A program made the translations under genes and the position numbers. Positions 35,911 to 47,579 of a stretch of DNA of 64,000 nt are shown one piece after another. The stretch covers positions 1,364,001 to 1,428,000 of the forward strand of contig MCGE01000004.1 in assembly GCA_002105175.1 (NCBI GenBank), read 5' to 3'. How positions within the stretch are numbered: the stretch's first letter is position 1; every line of letters begins with the position of its first letter. Below the pieces are notes generated by a model. The model was given only the letters and a program-made list of their open reading frames with translations, was not told the DNA's origin and did not search any database. Source of the stretch: Absidia repens (Eukaryota; Mucoromycota; Mucoromycetes; Mucorales; Cunninghamellaceae).

Positions 35911-37014
35911 CTATCTTTTGCCAAGTTTTAGCTTGCCAATAAAGCCAGTTTTCTTTTTCTTGTTTAAAGGCTTTAGCGGATATTTGGGTGCATTCCTTGC
36001 ATCGGCCCGATAAGCAGCAGATAATTCATCCAAGTTGCTATCCCATTCATCATCGCGTAGACGATGTCCTAAGCTGCGTTCACGTAGTCGACGTGCATAA
36101 GCATTAATTACTGTGCCAAAATAAAACTATTTAAAAGATATAATAATTAGTTTGACTTTTTTTTGGCCCAATAAAATAGAAGGTAATTAGCAAATGAAGT
36201 CTTACCATAAATAGACCGCCCAGGAATAACATGATGGCCAATCCAATGACTCCTGCTTGGGCAGCTTGACCACAATCCGCTAATCCATAAGTGTTTCCCA
36301 TTTCCATCCCCAAGAAAGTTGTAGTATATCCGCCCACAGAAACATCCGTATTGTTACCAGATCCATTAGCAGTGTTACCAGACGATTTTTGACAGTTTTC
36401 TAAGGTTTGACTTCTATAGGTCAGGGCAAGTACAAAGTCGACAGCTTGCCATATACATAAGATAAAGAATAGAATCCAGAATAATATTTTGTATAACCTG
36501 ACCATACCAAGTTTCCCCTATGATAATAGTATCACATAATGAGTCAGTATAATATCATTTTCTGGTATCATCATTTCTCTAAACTAACCACCATTCCAGC
36601 CAGAAGTCCAAGAAGACCTACAACCGCCGAAATCGCTAAGGAAAAGAAAATGTGGATTAGTATATCTAAACCTTGGCTTTGTAATACTTAAGTTTGTTTC
36701 TCACCAGTCACAACTATATAAACCCAAGGTAAAACAGGATTGATGATGGCGAGGTGCATGATCATGGCTAGCAATAAAAATGATATGAACAATGGTATCA
36801 CAAAAACGTAGCCTCTTACTTACGATTCATCTTTGTAAATGTGAGTCCGAGGAGTAGTACAGATACCAGCTAAGAATATGATGAGAGGCAACAAGTTAGT
36901 AAAGCGGATCAAAGCGGTTCTATTCAGGGAATCGAAATGGCTTACTGCCGTGATCAGGCCTATTAAGGTGGTTCCACCTCTTAAAGGAATAATACAGCAA
37001 CAACGTTTGGCCAT
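35911..37014 (-). CDS. Four-span membrane protein of unknown function
   Basis: Exons 37014-36946, 36869-36824, 36767-36705, 36635-36589, 36517-36206 and 36126-35911 give 250 residues. Four hydrophobic helices are visible: LIGLITALVSVLLLGLTF, the segment around AISAVVGLLGLLAGM, ILFWILFFILCIWQAVDFVL and QAGVIGLAIMLFLGGLFMFY. The loop before the last helix is long, Asn/Gly rich and holds two Cys (ENCQ and ADCGQ) that may pair. The C-tail is cytosolic-looking, with an RRLRERSLGHRLRDDEWD segment and a basic end. The layout recalls tetraspanin-like or MARVEL-type fungal proteins, but I do not recognise the family. Small exons of 46-69 nt code for the first helices. Transcribed away from the Esa1 gene. 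Confidence 0.75.
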
Positions 37015-39079
37015 TTGTTTCTGTAAAAAAAAAAAAAAAAAAAATGAGAGAGAGAGGGAGGGAGAGGGAGAAATCGAAAATCAGATCAATTCGGAACGCT
37101 GAAATGATTTAGAGCAGGTTTTTTTTTGCGCTTTACTTTATTTGATTGTGGGCGATCCTGTTCCTCCCACTCATTTAGTTTTGCACATTCGATATCCGCT
37201 TCGCCTTTTTTGAAAATATTTCAAATTCCGTGTACTTGGAATTTTTATTTGCTCCCGATTTTTCGTTCCTTTTTTCTTTCTTCTATTTTTTCACAATTAT
37301 TGGCTCTAAGGATTATGTTGGACTTACAAATAGTTTCAGGACTAGTTTAGAAAACATTTTTAGCTCAGGGATTACAAGATGCATGGGGAAACTCTTTCAT
37401 TTTGGAGTCGAGATTTTTAGAACCATCAATAGTTGGCTTTTGGAGTCCTTATTAGCTTAGCTCATTATTACTTTGCACCTAGTATGTACCTATACCTGAA
37501 TAAATATGTCTCTTTTTACTTGCTTCAATAAAAAAATGTCTCATTATTGTCTCTCATGTCTTGTAGTACATTGACTACTTTTTTTTACTACCATCGTTCC
37601 CTTTTGATTAGTGCTGACCGTGTGTTTCAATAAAATAGAATCATGTTGTGTCCTTTTATATTGAACTGTACTAGATTCTCTTTACTAGCTACCCCTTTAT
37701 ACTAGTGTTAGTCATTCTTCAAATCTCTTTCCAGTCTACCTCATTTCCCTCATGTCATATCCATTAGGCCCCTTGTTATAATGAATCTCGCGTTTTTCGT
37801 TTAGTATTTACCGATTTGCTTCAAATAAAATATGTCCCTTTTATTAACTAACCACTGACCCATTGTACTGTATAGTATGCAAAATCTCTATTGTATTTTT
37901 TTTCTGCGCGTTGTGCTATATACATGCTTTCTAGCTCACCTACTATGACTATCAACTGTCAGAATTTTAGTGACTAATCTACAGTTCATGGTCACTTGAT
38001 GTATAATGTAACTTTATTCATAATCGACTAATTATCATATACTGATAAGTCTGGGTAATTCTGTGAGTCTAGCCTCCAATATATTGTACTCTGCAGTAGA
38101 TCATATTTCTGTACCTGCTGGCTAGTGCACTCATGAGCCTCCTTTTCCACCATGAGTGACTGACTATCAGTTCCAGGTCACTGGATTTGAAGGGAGTCGT
38201 TTTTCCTGTTTTTGTTGGACTTCACCATAGTAATAAAAGGAAAAGGGAGGACGGAGGGTTAGTTGACAGTTATTGTAGTGTGTGAAAAAATTAAGGACAG
38301 AGAATAAATATTACTATTTTTGTCTATACGTAGTAATTATCTTCTCTGTCTTTCTGAAATTAAAAAAAAAATTGGAAAAAACTATCCAAGCTCTTTAGCT
38401 TCAAATTCATGATATTCTCCTCCAGGTACTCAAGAGTAGATACTTTCCTTTTTAAAGTTCAGACACTGTTATTTCAGTCCCCCATTTCATAGTCAAATAG
38501 CCAGTGCCCCCCTTCTCATGCAAAACTTGCCACAAATTAATACGCCGCAGACCCAAATCTGCTTTAAATCAAAGAGGAAAAAAGAAAAAAATCCGCACCA
38601 AATACTTTTCGCACTAAAGAAGTTTTATCTCTCTTACAACGTTCACATGTGGTGCTAAAATCTGCTTCAGATGATATATATTTCATGTTATTATGTTTTA
38701 TACAGCCAGACTGTCCGGGATTTTTGAAATAATAAACAAGGGTTTTAGACAGTTCTGTAAGAGTTTCAAACGCCGCTGTTAGAGCATCCTTAAAGCCAAC
38801 CTACCTTGTGTAATGCTAGATGCAATGCATTGCTTTTGAGTATATTAAGGATCCCTCGTAAATAAATGTCTAAATTTACGCAGATTATTATTGTAGGATA
38901 ATATCATAAATCACAGATACAATCACCACAAACATACTGTTTATTGTATACTACATTACATGAATCCTTATTTAGCGGACCTTGACATAGGTTTTCTCAT
39001 GATTTTTTTTTTAAAATTTTCAGTTATTTTTTCTTTTTCCCTTTCTTTTTCTAAATAATAAAACCCTCTCATACCAACT
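37015..39079. other. Spacer of 2.1 kb between divergent genes
   Basis: Holds a long forward copy of repeat family A (37.3-38.1 kb) and, nearer the Esa1 start, AT-rich DNA with no recognised feature. The A and GA tracts at 37,023-37,072 lie just upstream of the membrane-protein start. Confidence 0.5.
37290..38090 (+). repeat. Dispersed repeat family A, copy 6 (forward, long)
   Basis: Core at 37,335-37,410 (TTTCAGGACTAGTTTAG, CAGGGATTACAAGATGCAT, GGGGAAACTCTTTCATTTTG). Serial units follow: CTGAATAAATATGTCTCTTT, TTTCAATAAAATAGAATC, AATGAATCTCGCGTTTTTCG and CTTCAAATAAAATATGTCCC. It ends near TCACTTGATGTATAATG, which resembles CCACTTGATATGAAACG in copy 2. Confidence 0.75.
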
Positions 39080-40669
39080 ATGCCACATACTCCTGTAAAC
39101 TTAGACTTGGAGAAAAGGAATGACGGCGCCAATCTTACCAGCGAACAAATTGCTAACAAAAATAAGTTTGTAGCTTCACCAATCAATTGCAAACTCTTCG
39201 TGGAAAAATTGTCACCAAATCAACCAAGCGAACTACGAAAAGCAGAAATCCTATGGGCACGTGAAACAAACGGCAACAGCAGCAACAACCGACCTTCACG
39301 TTATGAATACTATGTACACTATGTTGAATTCAACAAGCGTTTGGATGAATGGGTATCATTTGACCGATTGGATTTTTCTCTTGGTGTGGAATTCCCGAAG
39401 TCCGAACAGAAAAAGAAGAAGACCAACCATGAACAGTCAAGTAAAACGGCGAGTACACCAACCTCTGGAACGTCAACTCCCAATCAAAAAACGACGCCAC
39501 CGCCATCGGAGGCTTTGCAGTCCAAGCAAAGGGGACGACTGGGTCGATCAGCAACACCTACTCTGCGTGGCTCTTCATCACCTTCAGGACAAAAGCGAAA
39601 ACTTGGCGACGGAAGTGCTAGCGATATGGGGACACCAGACAAGGACAATCTTGAAAGTGAAGAAGAACAGGTGGTACTGGCTGCTGCTGATGAAGAAGAT
39701 GGTGAAACTACGGTGATGGATTTAGGTGAAGAACATAGAATGGGTACTTTTTCGAAAGATCAAGAAATTGAAAAACTGCGAACATCGGGCTCTATGACTC
39801 AATGTGTCAGCGAAATTGCGCGTGTCAAGAATTTGGACAAGATACAAATGGGTCAGTTTGAAGTGGAACCTTGGTATTTTGCACCTTACCCTCAAGAATA
39901 CGCCTACTGTGATACCCTTTATATTTGTGAATTCTGTCTCTTGTATTATGCATCGCATCGGCAACTGGAACGCCATCGCCAGCGTTGTCAACTCCAGCAC
40001 CCACCGGGCAACGAAATTTACCGACATACAGATATCTCCTTCTTTGAAATTGATGGACGCAAACAACGTACCTGGTGTCGCAACTTGTGTCTGTTATCAA
40101 AACTGTTTTTGGATCACAAAACCTTGTATTATGATGTCGACCCATTTTTATTCTATTGCATGACATTGCGGGACGATCGTGGATGTCATCTCATTGGTTA
40201 TTTCTCCAAAGAAAAGGAATCCTCGGAAAATTACAACGTGGCTTGCATTCTGACACTTCCGCAATATCAGCGGCATGGATTTGGAAAACTACTGATCGGC
40301 TTCTCTTATTTGTTGTCAAAGGCTGAAGGGAGGACGGGATCACCTGAAAAGCCATTGTCGGATCTGGGGCTTTTATCCTATCGGGCATACTGGACTGACA
40401 CCATTGTGGATTATCTTTTATCAGCAACAGGCGATGTCACCATTGACGAAATAGCTTTACATACCTCCATCAACACACAAGATATCCTGCACACATTACA
40501 AAACATTGGCGCCCTCAAATATTATCGTGGACAGCACATCATCTGTTTGGGGGACAAAGTCATTGAGCAATGGGAACGTAGCAAATCTAAACGAAAACGA
40601 GTGATCGCACCTGACAAATTGGATTGGAAACCACTGCACTTTTCAGCTTCGCAGTTGCGGTTTATGTAG
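39080..40669 (+). CDS. ESA1: Esa1/Tip60 MYST histone acetyltransferase (NuA4 catalytic subunit)
   Basis: Acetylates histone H4 and H2A tails as the catalytic subunit of NuA4. Single exon, 529 residues. Residues 45-110 form the Tudor-knot/chromo barrel (AEILWARE, YEYYVHYVEFNKRLDEWVSF, DRLDF). A low-complexity acidic linker follows (110-225). The MYST domain then holds IQMGQFEVEPWYFAPYP, the C2HC zinc finger in YICEFCLLYYASHRQLERHR, HTDISFFEIDGRKQR, WCRNLCLLSKLFLDHKTLYY, catalytic Cys in YNVACILTLPQYQRHGFG (also the acetyl-CoA loop), and Glu in GSPEKPLSDLG. The product is longer than yeast Esa1 mainly because of the linker. Having no intron is unusual among its neighbours, most of which have several. 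KAT5 group rather than Sas2/Sas3 because of the chromo barrel plus the full zinc finger. Confidence 0.95.
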   Translation: MPHTPVNLDLEKRNDGANLTSEQIANKNKFVASPINCKLFVEKLSPNQPSELRKAEILWARETNGNSSNNRPSRYEYYVHYVEFNKRLDEWVSFDRLDFSLGVEFPKSEQKKKKTNHEQSSKTASTPTSGTSTPNQKTTPPPSEALQSKQRGRLGRSATPTLRGSSSPSGQKRKLGDGSASDMGTPDKDNLESEEEQVVLAAADEEDGETTVMDLGEEHRMGTFSKDQEIEKLRTSGSMTQCVSEIARVKNLDKIQMGQFEVEPWYFAPYPQEYAYCDTLYICEFCLLYYASHRQLERHRQRCQLQHPPGNEIYRHTDISFFEIDGRKQRTWCRNLCLLSKLFLDHKTLYYDVDPFLFYCMTLRDDRGCHLIGYFSKEKESSENYNVACILTLPQYQRHGFGKLLIGFSYLLSKAEGRTGSPEKPLSDLGLLSYRAYWTDTIVDYLLSATGDVTIDEIALHTSINTQDILHTLQNIGALKYYRGQHIICLGDKVIEQWERSKSKRKRVIAPDKLDWKPLHFSASQLRFM

Positions 40670-41154
40670 CATAGATTTTTTAATTTATTTTATATTTTAT
40701 TTTTTATTTTTTAGTCATAGCTTATTTATATTGTAGTTTTTAGTGTTAATCTTTTAAGAAATTATTCGGAATTTAATAAAATGGTTTATTCGACAAGTGG
40801 TTACCAATGTTGATGGGTTGATGGATTGTTGACCCTGACAATGATAGATGTTGATTAATGGTGATGATGACAGTATGCAATTTAGAGTGTCATGTTGTAT
40901 GTATAATACTACGCAGTATGATTGGTGGATTTTTAGTTTAGGAGTAGGAATATCAAGCCCAGTTCGTTAGAATATATGGTACCGATGCTAAAGTGTTGAG
41001 CAAATCTCTGCCCATTGTGATTGAAACGCCGATTTTCCTTTCTGGTTCGATGGGAAAAATTATCAGTTTTCTTACCTCTTAATTATTATTTTTTTTTTTA
41101 CCCCAACCGAATTACTTCCCTTGAAATATACCTGCTCATTTGATACAACATGAA
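40670..41154. other. Spacer between Esa1 and the Zn2Cys6 gene
   Basis: 485 bp. AATAAA near 40,775 is the likely Esa1 poly(A) signal. Nothing else recognised before the next start. Confidence 0.5.
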
Positions 41155-44020
41155 ATGTTTGCTACACTCGAGCTACCTTTAAGAGGTAAGAGTGGTACTG
41201 AAAAAATATCGACAGTTAAACTGAATGTCGCTGCCCAATTTCACTCCACATGTTTTTTACTTTACTTATCTTCCTTTTTCAATTTTTATTAGATGACAGC
41301 CGGCATAAAAGACTTCAAGGAGGAAGGGCCTGCCATCCTTGTCGAATGAAAAAGATCAAGGTAATAAATATTACGAAGTGATAATATACTTTGGATGAAA
41401 CTGACAGAAACTTACTGAACACGGCGCTCCTTTCCTTTCTGCTTTTTACTATAGTGCGACGGCAAACAGCCTTGTATGCAGGTAAGACTAAATTTGAATT
41501 AACCCATGCTCTTGCTCCAATACCATTTACTAAGGCTCACGTATTTTTTTACATGTCTGAATTTGCTTCCACCTATTATCATTTGTTAGTGCAAAGGTAA
41601 GTCAGATATTGTAGTTGATCATTTTACCCCGACCTTAGGATATCTATTGATACATTTATATCTATTTAGCTCGACGACGAAAATGCTCGTTTGTGAAAAA
41701 TGCTGGCGACTCATACATTCGACTAGACGATTCTTTGTCAGCCAATGGAGACAATACCAGCAATATGGATACAACTGAAAACGAGGGACAATCACGAAAC
41801 CATATCGAACATTTGTTTGCTGGTCAGGGCGATGCTAGTATTAGGCATAAAGAAGCTGGACAACAATTTTCCATTATACATCAACGGAATGGGGAATCAT
41901 CCACTCGAACGGAAAAATTAGTAGAGCAGCTCACTGATGGATTAACTCGGTTGGCGTTGAATCAACAAAACGATCCTTCAAGTAAAACATCAGCACTCCC
42001 ATCAAGAACATCATCTCCAATTCCACCATCTACAACATCGTCATCAACAGTAAATCCAAAGAACATTACTCCTTGGCTCAGCTACGGTGGTCTTATACGA
42101 TGGACCCCGGAACAGTATCCTCCAGCAAATTACACTGTACTTTTGGATTTACCAAGTCGCGCGGTACAAGAGCAATTGATTGGCACATTCTTCACTCACT
42201 GTCACCATCTTCTTCCGACGTTGTCAAGGAGGCTTTTTTATGACCAACTCGAAATGAAAGGTTCTCTTATCACACCTCTTTTACTCAACATCATGTATGC
42301 ACATGCATCGCGGCACAGTCCTTTATATGTACATCAAAGCGGGGCTTTCTATTCTCGGGCACGACAATTGATTGACGATTTTATGGACATCCCTCGTATG
42401 AGTACTGTATTGGCACTACTTTATTTGGCAGCCTATGATGAAGGAACCCGATCAAGTAGGTCCTGGATGTATAGTGGCATGGCAGTACGAATGGCATTGG
42501 ATCTTGGACTATACAGGGCAAACTACTACAGCAATGAAATGTCTCAGTTTGATGTGGAACTGCGCAAAAGAGTACTTTGGACTTGTTATGTTATGGATCA
42601 ACTTTACAGCAGTTTGATGGAAAGACCCCCTATGCTATCATTCAATATCATTTCTTTGGATCTTCCGACTCCTTTACCAGAAGATAATGATCAAGAACGT
42701 TTGGCGGTGGCTGCACTCTCTCAACTTTGTCGTCTAGTGATGATTTTGGAAAAAGTGGTGCATTATTTTTTGACACGGCACTCCTCGCAACAGCAAACTA
42801 ATAAATCATGGACGGATGGTTTGTTATCGGCAGATGCTGATGATGAACAACAGGTGATGGTCTTCTTGAACGACATTAAGCATTGGCATGATTTACTTCC
42901 ACATTCACTTACATGGTATGATGATGACAGCATTGACACCAGCAACGGACATAGCGGCAACGACAATGGCATTTCAACACAACGTCATCAACACAACAAA
43001 CAGGGGCAGCATCAACATTGGGCAGTAGTGAATTTACACTTATTGGCATTTATCTTGGAATTATCTTTACTTTTATGTTGCCGGTATCCAACTCTCACAG
43101 ACAGGGGACATTACTTGATTCGATCAACATCACAGTTAGTATCATGGACACTGCACTACCCTCACCTCCGCGTATCCAAGGCATTGACAGCTTATTCTGG
43201 ACTTTTTTGCACCTCGGTTCTACTGGTACATCATTCGACAGACAAATTACAACCCGAAATCAAATGGGAATCTAGCGACTCAACATACACCACACTTCGA
43301 CAGTGCTTGATGGACGTTCGGCAATGCATACAGAATATCCCGGAACAAGATATACAGCGCTTTTCTCATTTGGTAGAAACCATCCTCTCGCCATCGATCG
43401 ACTATTCCCACAATTCAGCTTTTGGATCATCATTGATGGATGCAACGATGGAAGCAGCAGCAGCAGCAGTGGTAACAGCAACTGGAGTGGTTGGCGGTGA
43501 TCATGATCTAGACTTGCTATCGTCTGTGTCGCCTTTGAATGATACTTATCTTGGACAATACGACTCCCCTTCCATACTACATCATCATCACAATGAACGA
43601 CAGCATTATGAAAAGCGGGATTCAACAATGACAGCGGCTTCCAACCATACAGCATTCGTGACACCAATTTTCGACAAACCATTTGATCATCTTTCGCATG
43701 CTCTTCCAATTCCAACGGCTCGCACAGTCGAAACGAACACAACTGTCATGATGGCACCATCTTCACCTCGGCATCAGCAACATCATCAACAAATGACTCC
43801 TTCCACTTCTTCATCACGGTCATCTTTCGGTTTGACACCATTGACTAATCCGTCCTCTTCCAAAGCTACTTCAAAACAACATAGGAACCAACATCATAGC
43901 AATTCTATTGAACCGGCAGATTATACTTTTGAATTGATATCCGTAGCAGACGAATGGGCAAGGTCTTTGGCATACGATACACAACAAATCGATTCACTTG
44001 GTAGTAATCGTAGCCATTAG
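41155..44020 (+). CDS. Zn2Cys6 transcription factor with fungal_trans domain
   Basis: Fungal binuclear zinc-cluster regulator, expected in the nucleus. Exons 41155-41185, 41293-41360, 41455-41481, 41590-41596 and 41670-44020 give 827 residues. The DNA-binding cluster is complete: ACHPCRMKKIK, then CDGKQPCMQ, then CKARRRKC, spacing C-2-C-6-C-5-C-2-C-6-C. It is spread over four exons, one only 7 nt long (TGCAAAG), and the introns fall before the third and fifth Cys codons. The fungal_trans domain (about 165-340) shows TFFTHCHHLLPTLSRRLFY, MYSGMAVRMALDLGLY and RKRVLWTCYVMDQLYSSLME with RPPML. The C-terminus is rich in Ser, His and Gln (HHHHNERQH). Poly(A) signal near 44,114. Target genes cannot be read from the sequence. 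Neighbours do not suggest a cluster regulator. Confidence 0.92.
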
Positions 44021-44515
44021 TGGATTAGATTGTAGAATAGTTTATTGTTTAGTTAATATAGTTATTAGTAGATTTAGATTTTTTTTTTGCCTCTTTTGTA
44101 ATATGTATCACAAATAAAATTTTATGATTTGAAGTTGCCTCGTTTTTTTCTTGTGTACAGTCCTTTTTTCAATTAAACTTAACAATCCCGTTTTTAGATT
44201 ATATTTTTTCAACCCTATCCTTTTTGTTTTTCTTTCTTTCATGTCTTATTTTCCCTTTGTTATTATCACAGTATGTATTATCCGACATCAAAAAAGCAAC
44301 GCTGACAAATAAGGGGAAAGGGAATCAGTGTGTATTATGGGATATCACAAGTCAGAAGCTCTTGTGACAAATTTTAGAATACAATCGTATCCTTACTACC
44401 ATTTTCCCCATAAAAAAAAGAAGCTGTCATATATTCTGCTTTTCCATTTTCCTGAATTGATTGTTTTTTTTTTTTTTCCTTCTCGACAGTACGGATTATA
44501 TAATTTTTATAGATT
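44021..44515. other. Spacer between Zn2Cys6 and endopolyphosphatase genes
   Basis: 495 bp. AAATAAAATTTT near 44,112 is the likely poly(A) signal of the upstream gene. T-rich tracts around 44,464-44,480 precede the next start. Confidence 0.5.
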
Positions 44516-46296
44516 ATGAGAACACCTTCCCTGTTCTGTGTTTTATGCCTTGCTACAGTATCTTCAGCTTTTTCGATCGTTGGAAATGATCAACATAAAG
44601 GTGACGAAGTGAATACAACCATCTTAAATACAAAACCTCTTTCTGGTAAATTTTTGCATATCACTGGTAAGATATAATATTCCCAATTTTCAGTCAGTGG
44701 CCGGCGATTAAAAACTTTATTTCTGTTTTTGGAATAAATATCGAAACGACAGATATTCACGTTGATCCCAATTATCTGGCTGGTACCAATCCCAAAAAAC
44801 ACTGTCATAGAAAAAGCAGGCATGATGAAAAAAATACAGCCGGGAAGTTTGGTACATTGAGTAGTGCTTGTGATAGTCCGTTATCTTTGGTAAGGATGCC
44901 CTTCCACACACACAGAAAAAAAAAAAAAAAAAAAAAAAACCAGCGATAGCGGAGAAAAAAAATATCTGTTCCTGCATAATCAATTTTTTTCATTAACTAG
45001 GTGGATGCTTCCTTCCAATTTATGAAAGAATCTTTGCAAGACATTGATTTTATCATTTATACAGGGGACACATCTAGACATGACCGAGATCGTGACTTGA
45101 GGCGTACGAGCGTAGATATATTGGAGGACCACAAAACTGTGGTACACTATTTTAAAAAAGCATACGATGTGTCTTCCATCAAACTAGTAAAAAAAGAAAA
45201 AAAAAAAAAAACCATCCATTTTGAGTCTCAACTGCTCCCTTTTCTCCTTTCTTTATATATATATATATATATATATTATACAGATACCCACCATTGGTAA
45301 TAATGATGCTATTGAGCATAACGACGTCACAAATTCTAGTACTATATACAAAACGTTGGAGGCACTGTGGGAACCATTTGGATTAAATCTGGACGATAAC
45401 TTTAAAACAGGAGGGTACTTTATTCAGGATAATGTCATCCCTGGTCTACGAATCATAAATATCAACTCGATGTTTTTTTTCAAAAAAAATATTGCTGTAT
45501 CTACCTGCGATCAGATGGATAGTCCTGGTAGTATTCAAATGGTTTGGATCAAGGAAAAGCTTAAATTAGCGAAAGAGGACAATATGATGGTGTATATTAT
45601 GGGCCACGTACCCCCAATGATGATGATGGCGAGCTTCTTTTTACTGATTCTTGCCATAGTCAATACTATCAGCTTCTTGGTGAATACGGTGATATTATTG
45701 CTGGTCATTTTACAGGTCATACCAATAGTAAGTGAGGGGTAAATATGAAAGCCAATAAAACAATTAGCTCGGGAAATGATTCATTTTTTTTTTCTACAGA
45801 CGATATGCTTACTGCAGTTGTGCCAACTGGTGAAACATTTGGTCCTGTCTCTGCAACTCCAGATGAAAATAGCTTACGGGTACTAAATGTGGGGAATGTG
45901 TCCACGATGCTATTCAATGCGCCATCCATAATTCCTGTAAATAATCCAGCTATTCGCATTTACAACTACGAGACAGATTATGGAAAAGGGTAAGTTTAAT
46001 TAAACTGGCTTGTTTGTTTTGAAAAAAACGAAATAAAAAAATAGTAGTAACGCTCCTTATTATTACTAAATAGACATCCAATTGGAACAATTCTCGACTG
46101 GGATCAATACTATGTTGATTTGGACAGAGCAAACCAAGTGGGCAAAATAAGCTATGAGTTGGAATATAGAGCTTCAGAGCTATATGGAGTTAATAAGTTT
46201 GATTCCATAGGTGTTTCCAGGGCATTTAAACAGCTTCGAGTCAATAGAACCGCAAGAAAAAAATATAGTCAATATGTCACCGTGAGTAAGTCATAG
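44516..46296 (+). pseudogene. PPN1: Endopolyphosphatase with apparent one-base frameshift
   Basis: Homologue of the vacuolar metallophosphatase that cuts inorganic polyphosphate chains internally. Exons: 44516-44666, 44753-44889, 45001-45186, 45284-45727, 45800-45989 and 46074-46296. A signal-like N-terminus (LFCVLCLATVSSAFS) precedes LHITDIHVDPNY (D-x-H), IYTGDTSRHD, PTIGNNDAIEHND and MGHVPP. Directly after this, at a run of five C (45611-45615), the frame that encodes the family-like residues (NDDDGELLF and on to GHFTGHTN) is no longer the frame being read; one base is missing. The next exons again match only in the shifted frame (SIIPVNNPAIRIYNYE, ELEYRASELYGVNKF). The unshifted frame runs into a stop at 45,742. 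Assembly or sequencing error in a homopolymer is as likely as a real lesion, since the rest of the gene has no other break and intact splice sites. Confidence 0.8.
45252..45278. repeat. (TA)n run in an intron of the endopolyphosphatase gene
   Basis: TA dinucleotide run directly before the CAG acceptor of the fourth exon. Confidence 0.85.
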
Positions 46297-46469
46297 TGGC
46301 ACGTAAGGAAATTCTACCACCATCATCCATTTAGTCTTTGCAATATAGAACATTTAGCTTTTACCCATCGTAAATAAAACAACGCTTCTTCTAAACTTCA
46401 AATACATTGCTTATTCTTTCCTTTCTTTTTTTTTTTTAAAAAAAATGTGGGTTATCCACTATGATGGTG

Positions 46470-47300
46470 ATAATTCAAACCGCGCTCAGAATTTTTTTTT
46501 CTCTATTTACACATCCTCACCCAATTTTTTTTTCTTTTCTTTTTTTTCTTCACCATTTTACCGTCGTTGAGATTTGGAAGGATTTGGAATAGTGTCAGGA
46601 CTAGCTTAGAAGGGGTTTCAGCTCAGGGATTACAACATGCATGGGGAAACCCTTTCATTTTGGATTCAGGATTGCGGACCACCCATCAGTTGGACTTTTT
46701 GGAGCCTTCATTAGTGTAGTTTAGTGTTAGTTTGTTATTGCTTCTACCTACACCAAATAAAATATGTCTCTTTTTACATACTTCAATGAAAAATGTCCCA
46801 TTAGACCCCCTCTTGTCTTATGTCCATTAGACCCCGTTTTTACAACCATCACGCCCTTTGATTCGTGTTGATCGTTGTCGTACTTGAAATAAAATATATT
46901 CCTTTAGTTTTTCATATTTCTTGCGCAGTATATTAGTTCCCGTTTTATAATAGTAGTTTTAAATTAGTGTTGACCATTCTTCAAATCTCACATTTGTCAC
47001 CCTCATGCTTCCTTCCATATAGCATCCTTGTTATTATGAACCTCTCGTCTTTAGTTTTAGCATCCATTAATGGGCTTCAATAAAATATCCCTTTTTATTA
47101 ACCATGATCTGACCCGTAATAAAAATATTGCTACCGTAGCAGGTTTGCGAGTGTCCCATCAAACATTTGCTCTGTAGGTCACCCACAAGAATAGGCTATG
47201 ACTGCCCCCCTCCCTCACTCTCTCCCATTGACATCAACGTAGACCATCCACCAGCTTATGTTTGTTTATACAATAACGTTAATAAAATATATCTTTTATT
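46470..47300 (+). repeat. Dispersed repeat family A, copy 7 (forward, long)
   Basis: ATTCAAACCGCGCTC (box remnant), a T-rich head, then AGTGTCAGGACTAGCTTAG, GGGATTACAACATGCATGGG, CCCTTTCATTTTGGATTC, TTCATTAGTGTAGTTTAGTG, CAAATAAAATATGTCTCTTT and the extension TTATGAACCTCTCGTCTTTA with TTCAATAAAATATCCCTTTT. It is the best-preserved core in the window. Confidence 0.8.
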
Positions 47301-47544
47301 TTTAGCCATTTTTTTCAAATCCATGTTCACATAATGTCAAACCTCTTTTCTTTTTTTTTTGAGATTGTATACTGTATAACATGCCATCAAGCTCTTCTTT
47401 TCCTGTCCCTCCCTTTTTTATGCATTTTAAACATTCACAGTGAGATGCGACTCATACTTAAGTTCAAATGTTGCTGGTTTTTATTTAATATAACAGATAA
47501 AAAATAACCAATACTATAATATACTATGCTAGACTAAACTAGAC

Positions 47545-47546
<2 letters not shown>

Positions 47547-47577
<31 letters not shown>
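47547..47577. repeat. Poly(T) tract, about 31 bases
   Basis: Uninterrupted T run between AGACTAAACTAGACTAC and GCATACAG; not attached to a recognised gene. Confidence 0.85.

Positions 47578-47579
<2 letters not shown>

Noticed and set aside
39330..40427. Minus-strand open frames within the Esa1 gene
   Set aside because: They are antisense shadows of a continuous 529-residue MYST frame with all motifs.
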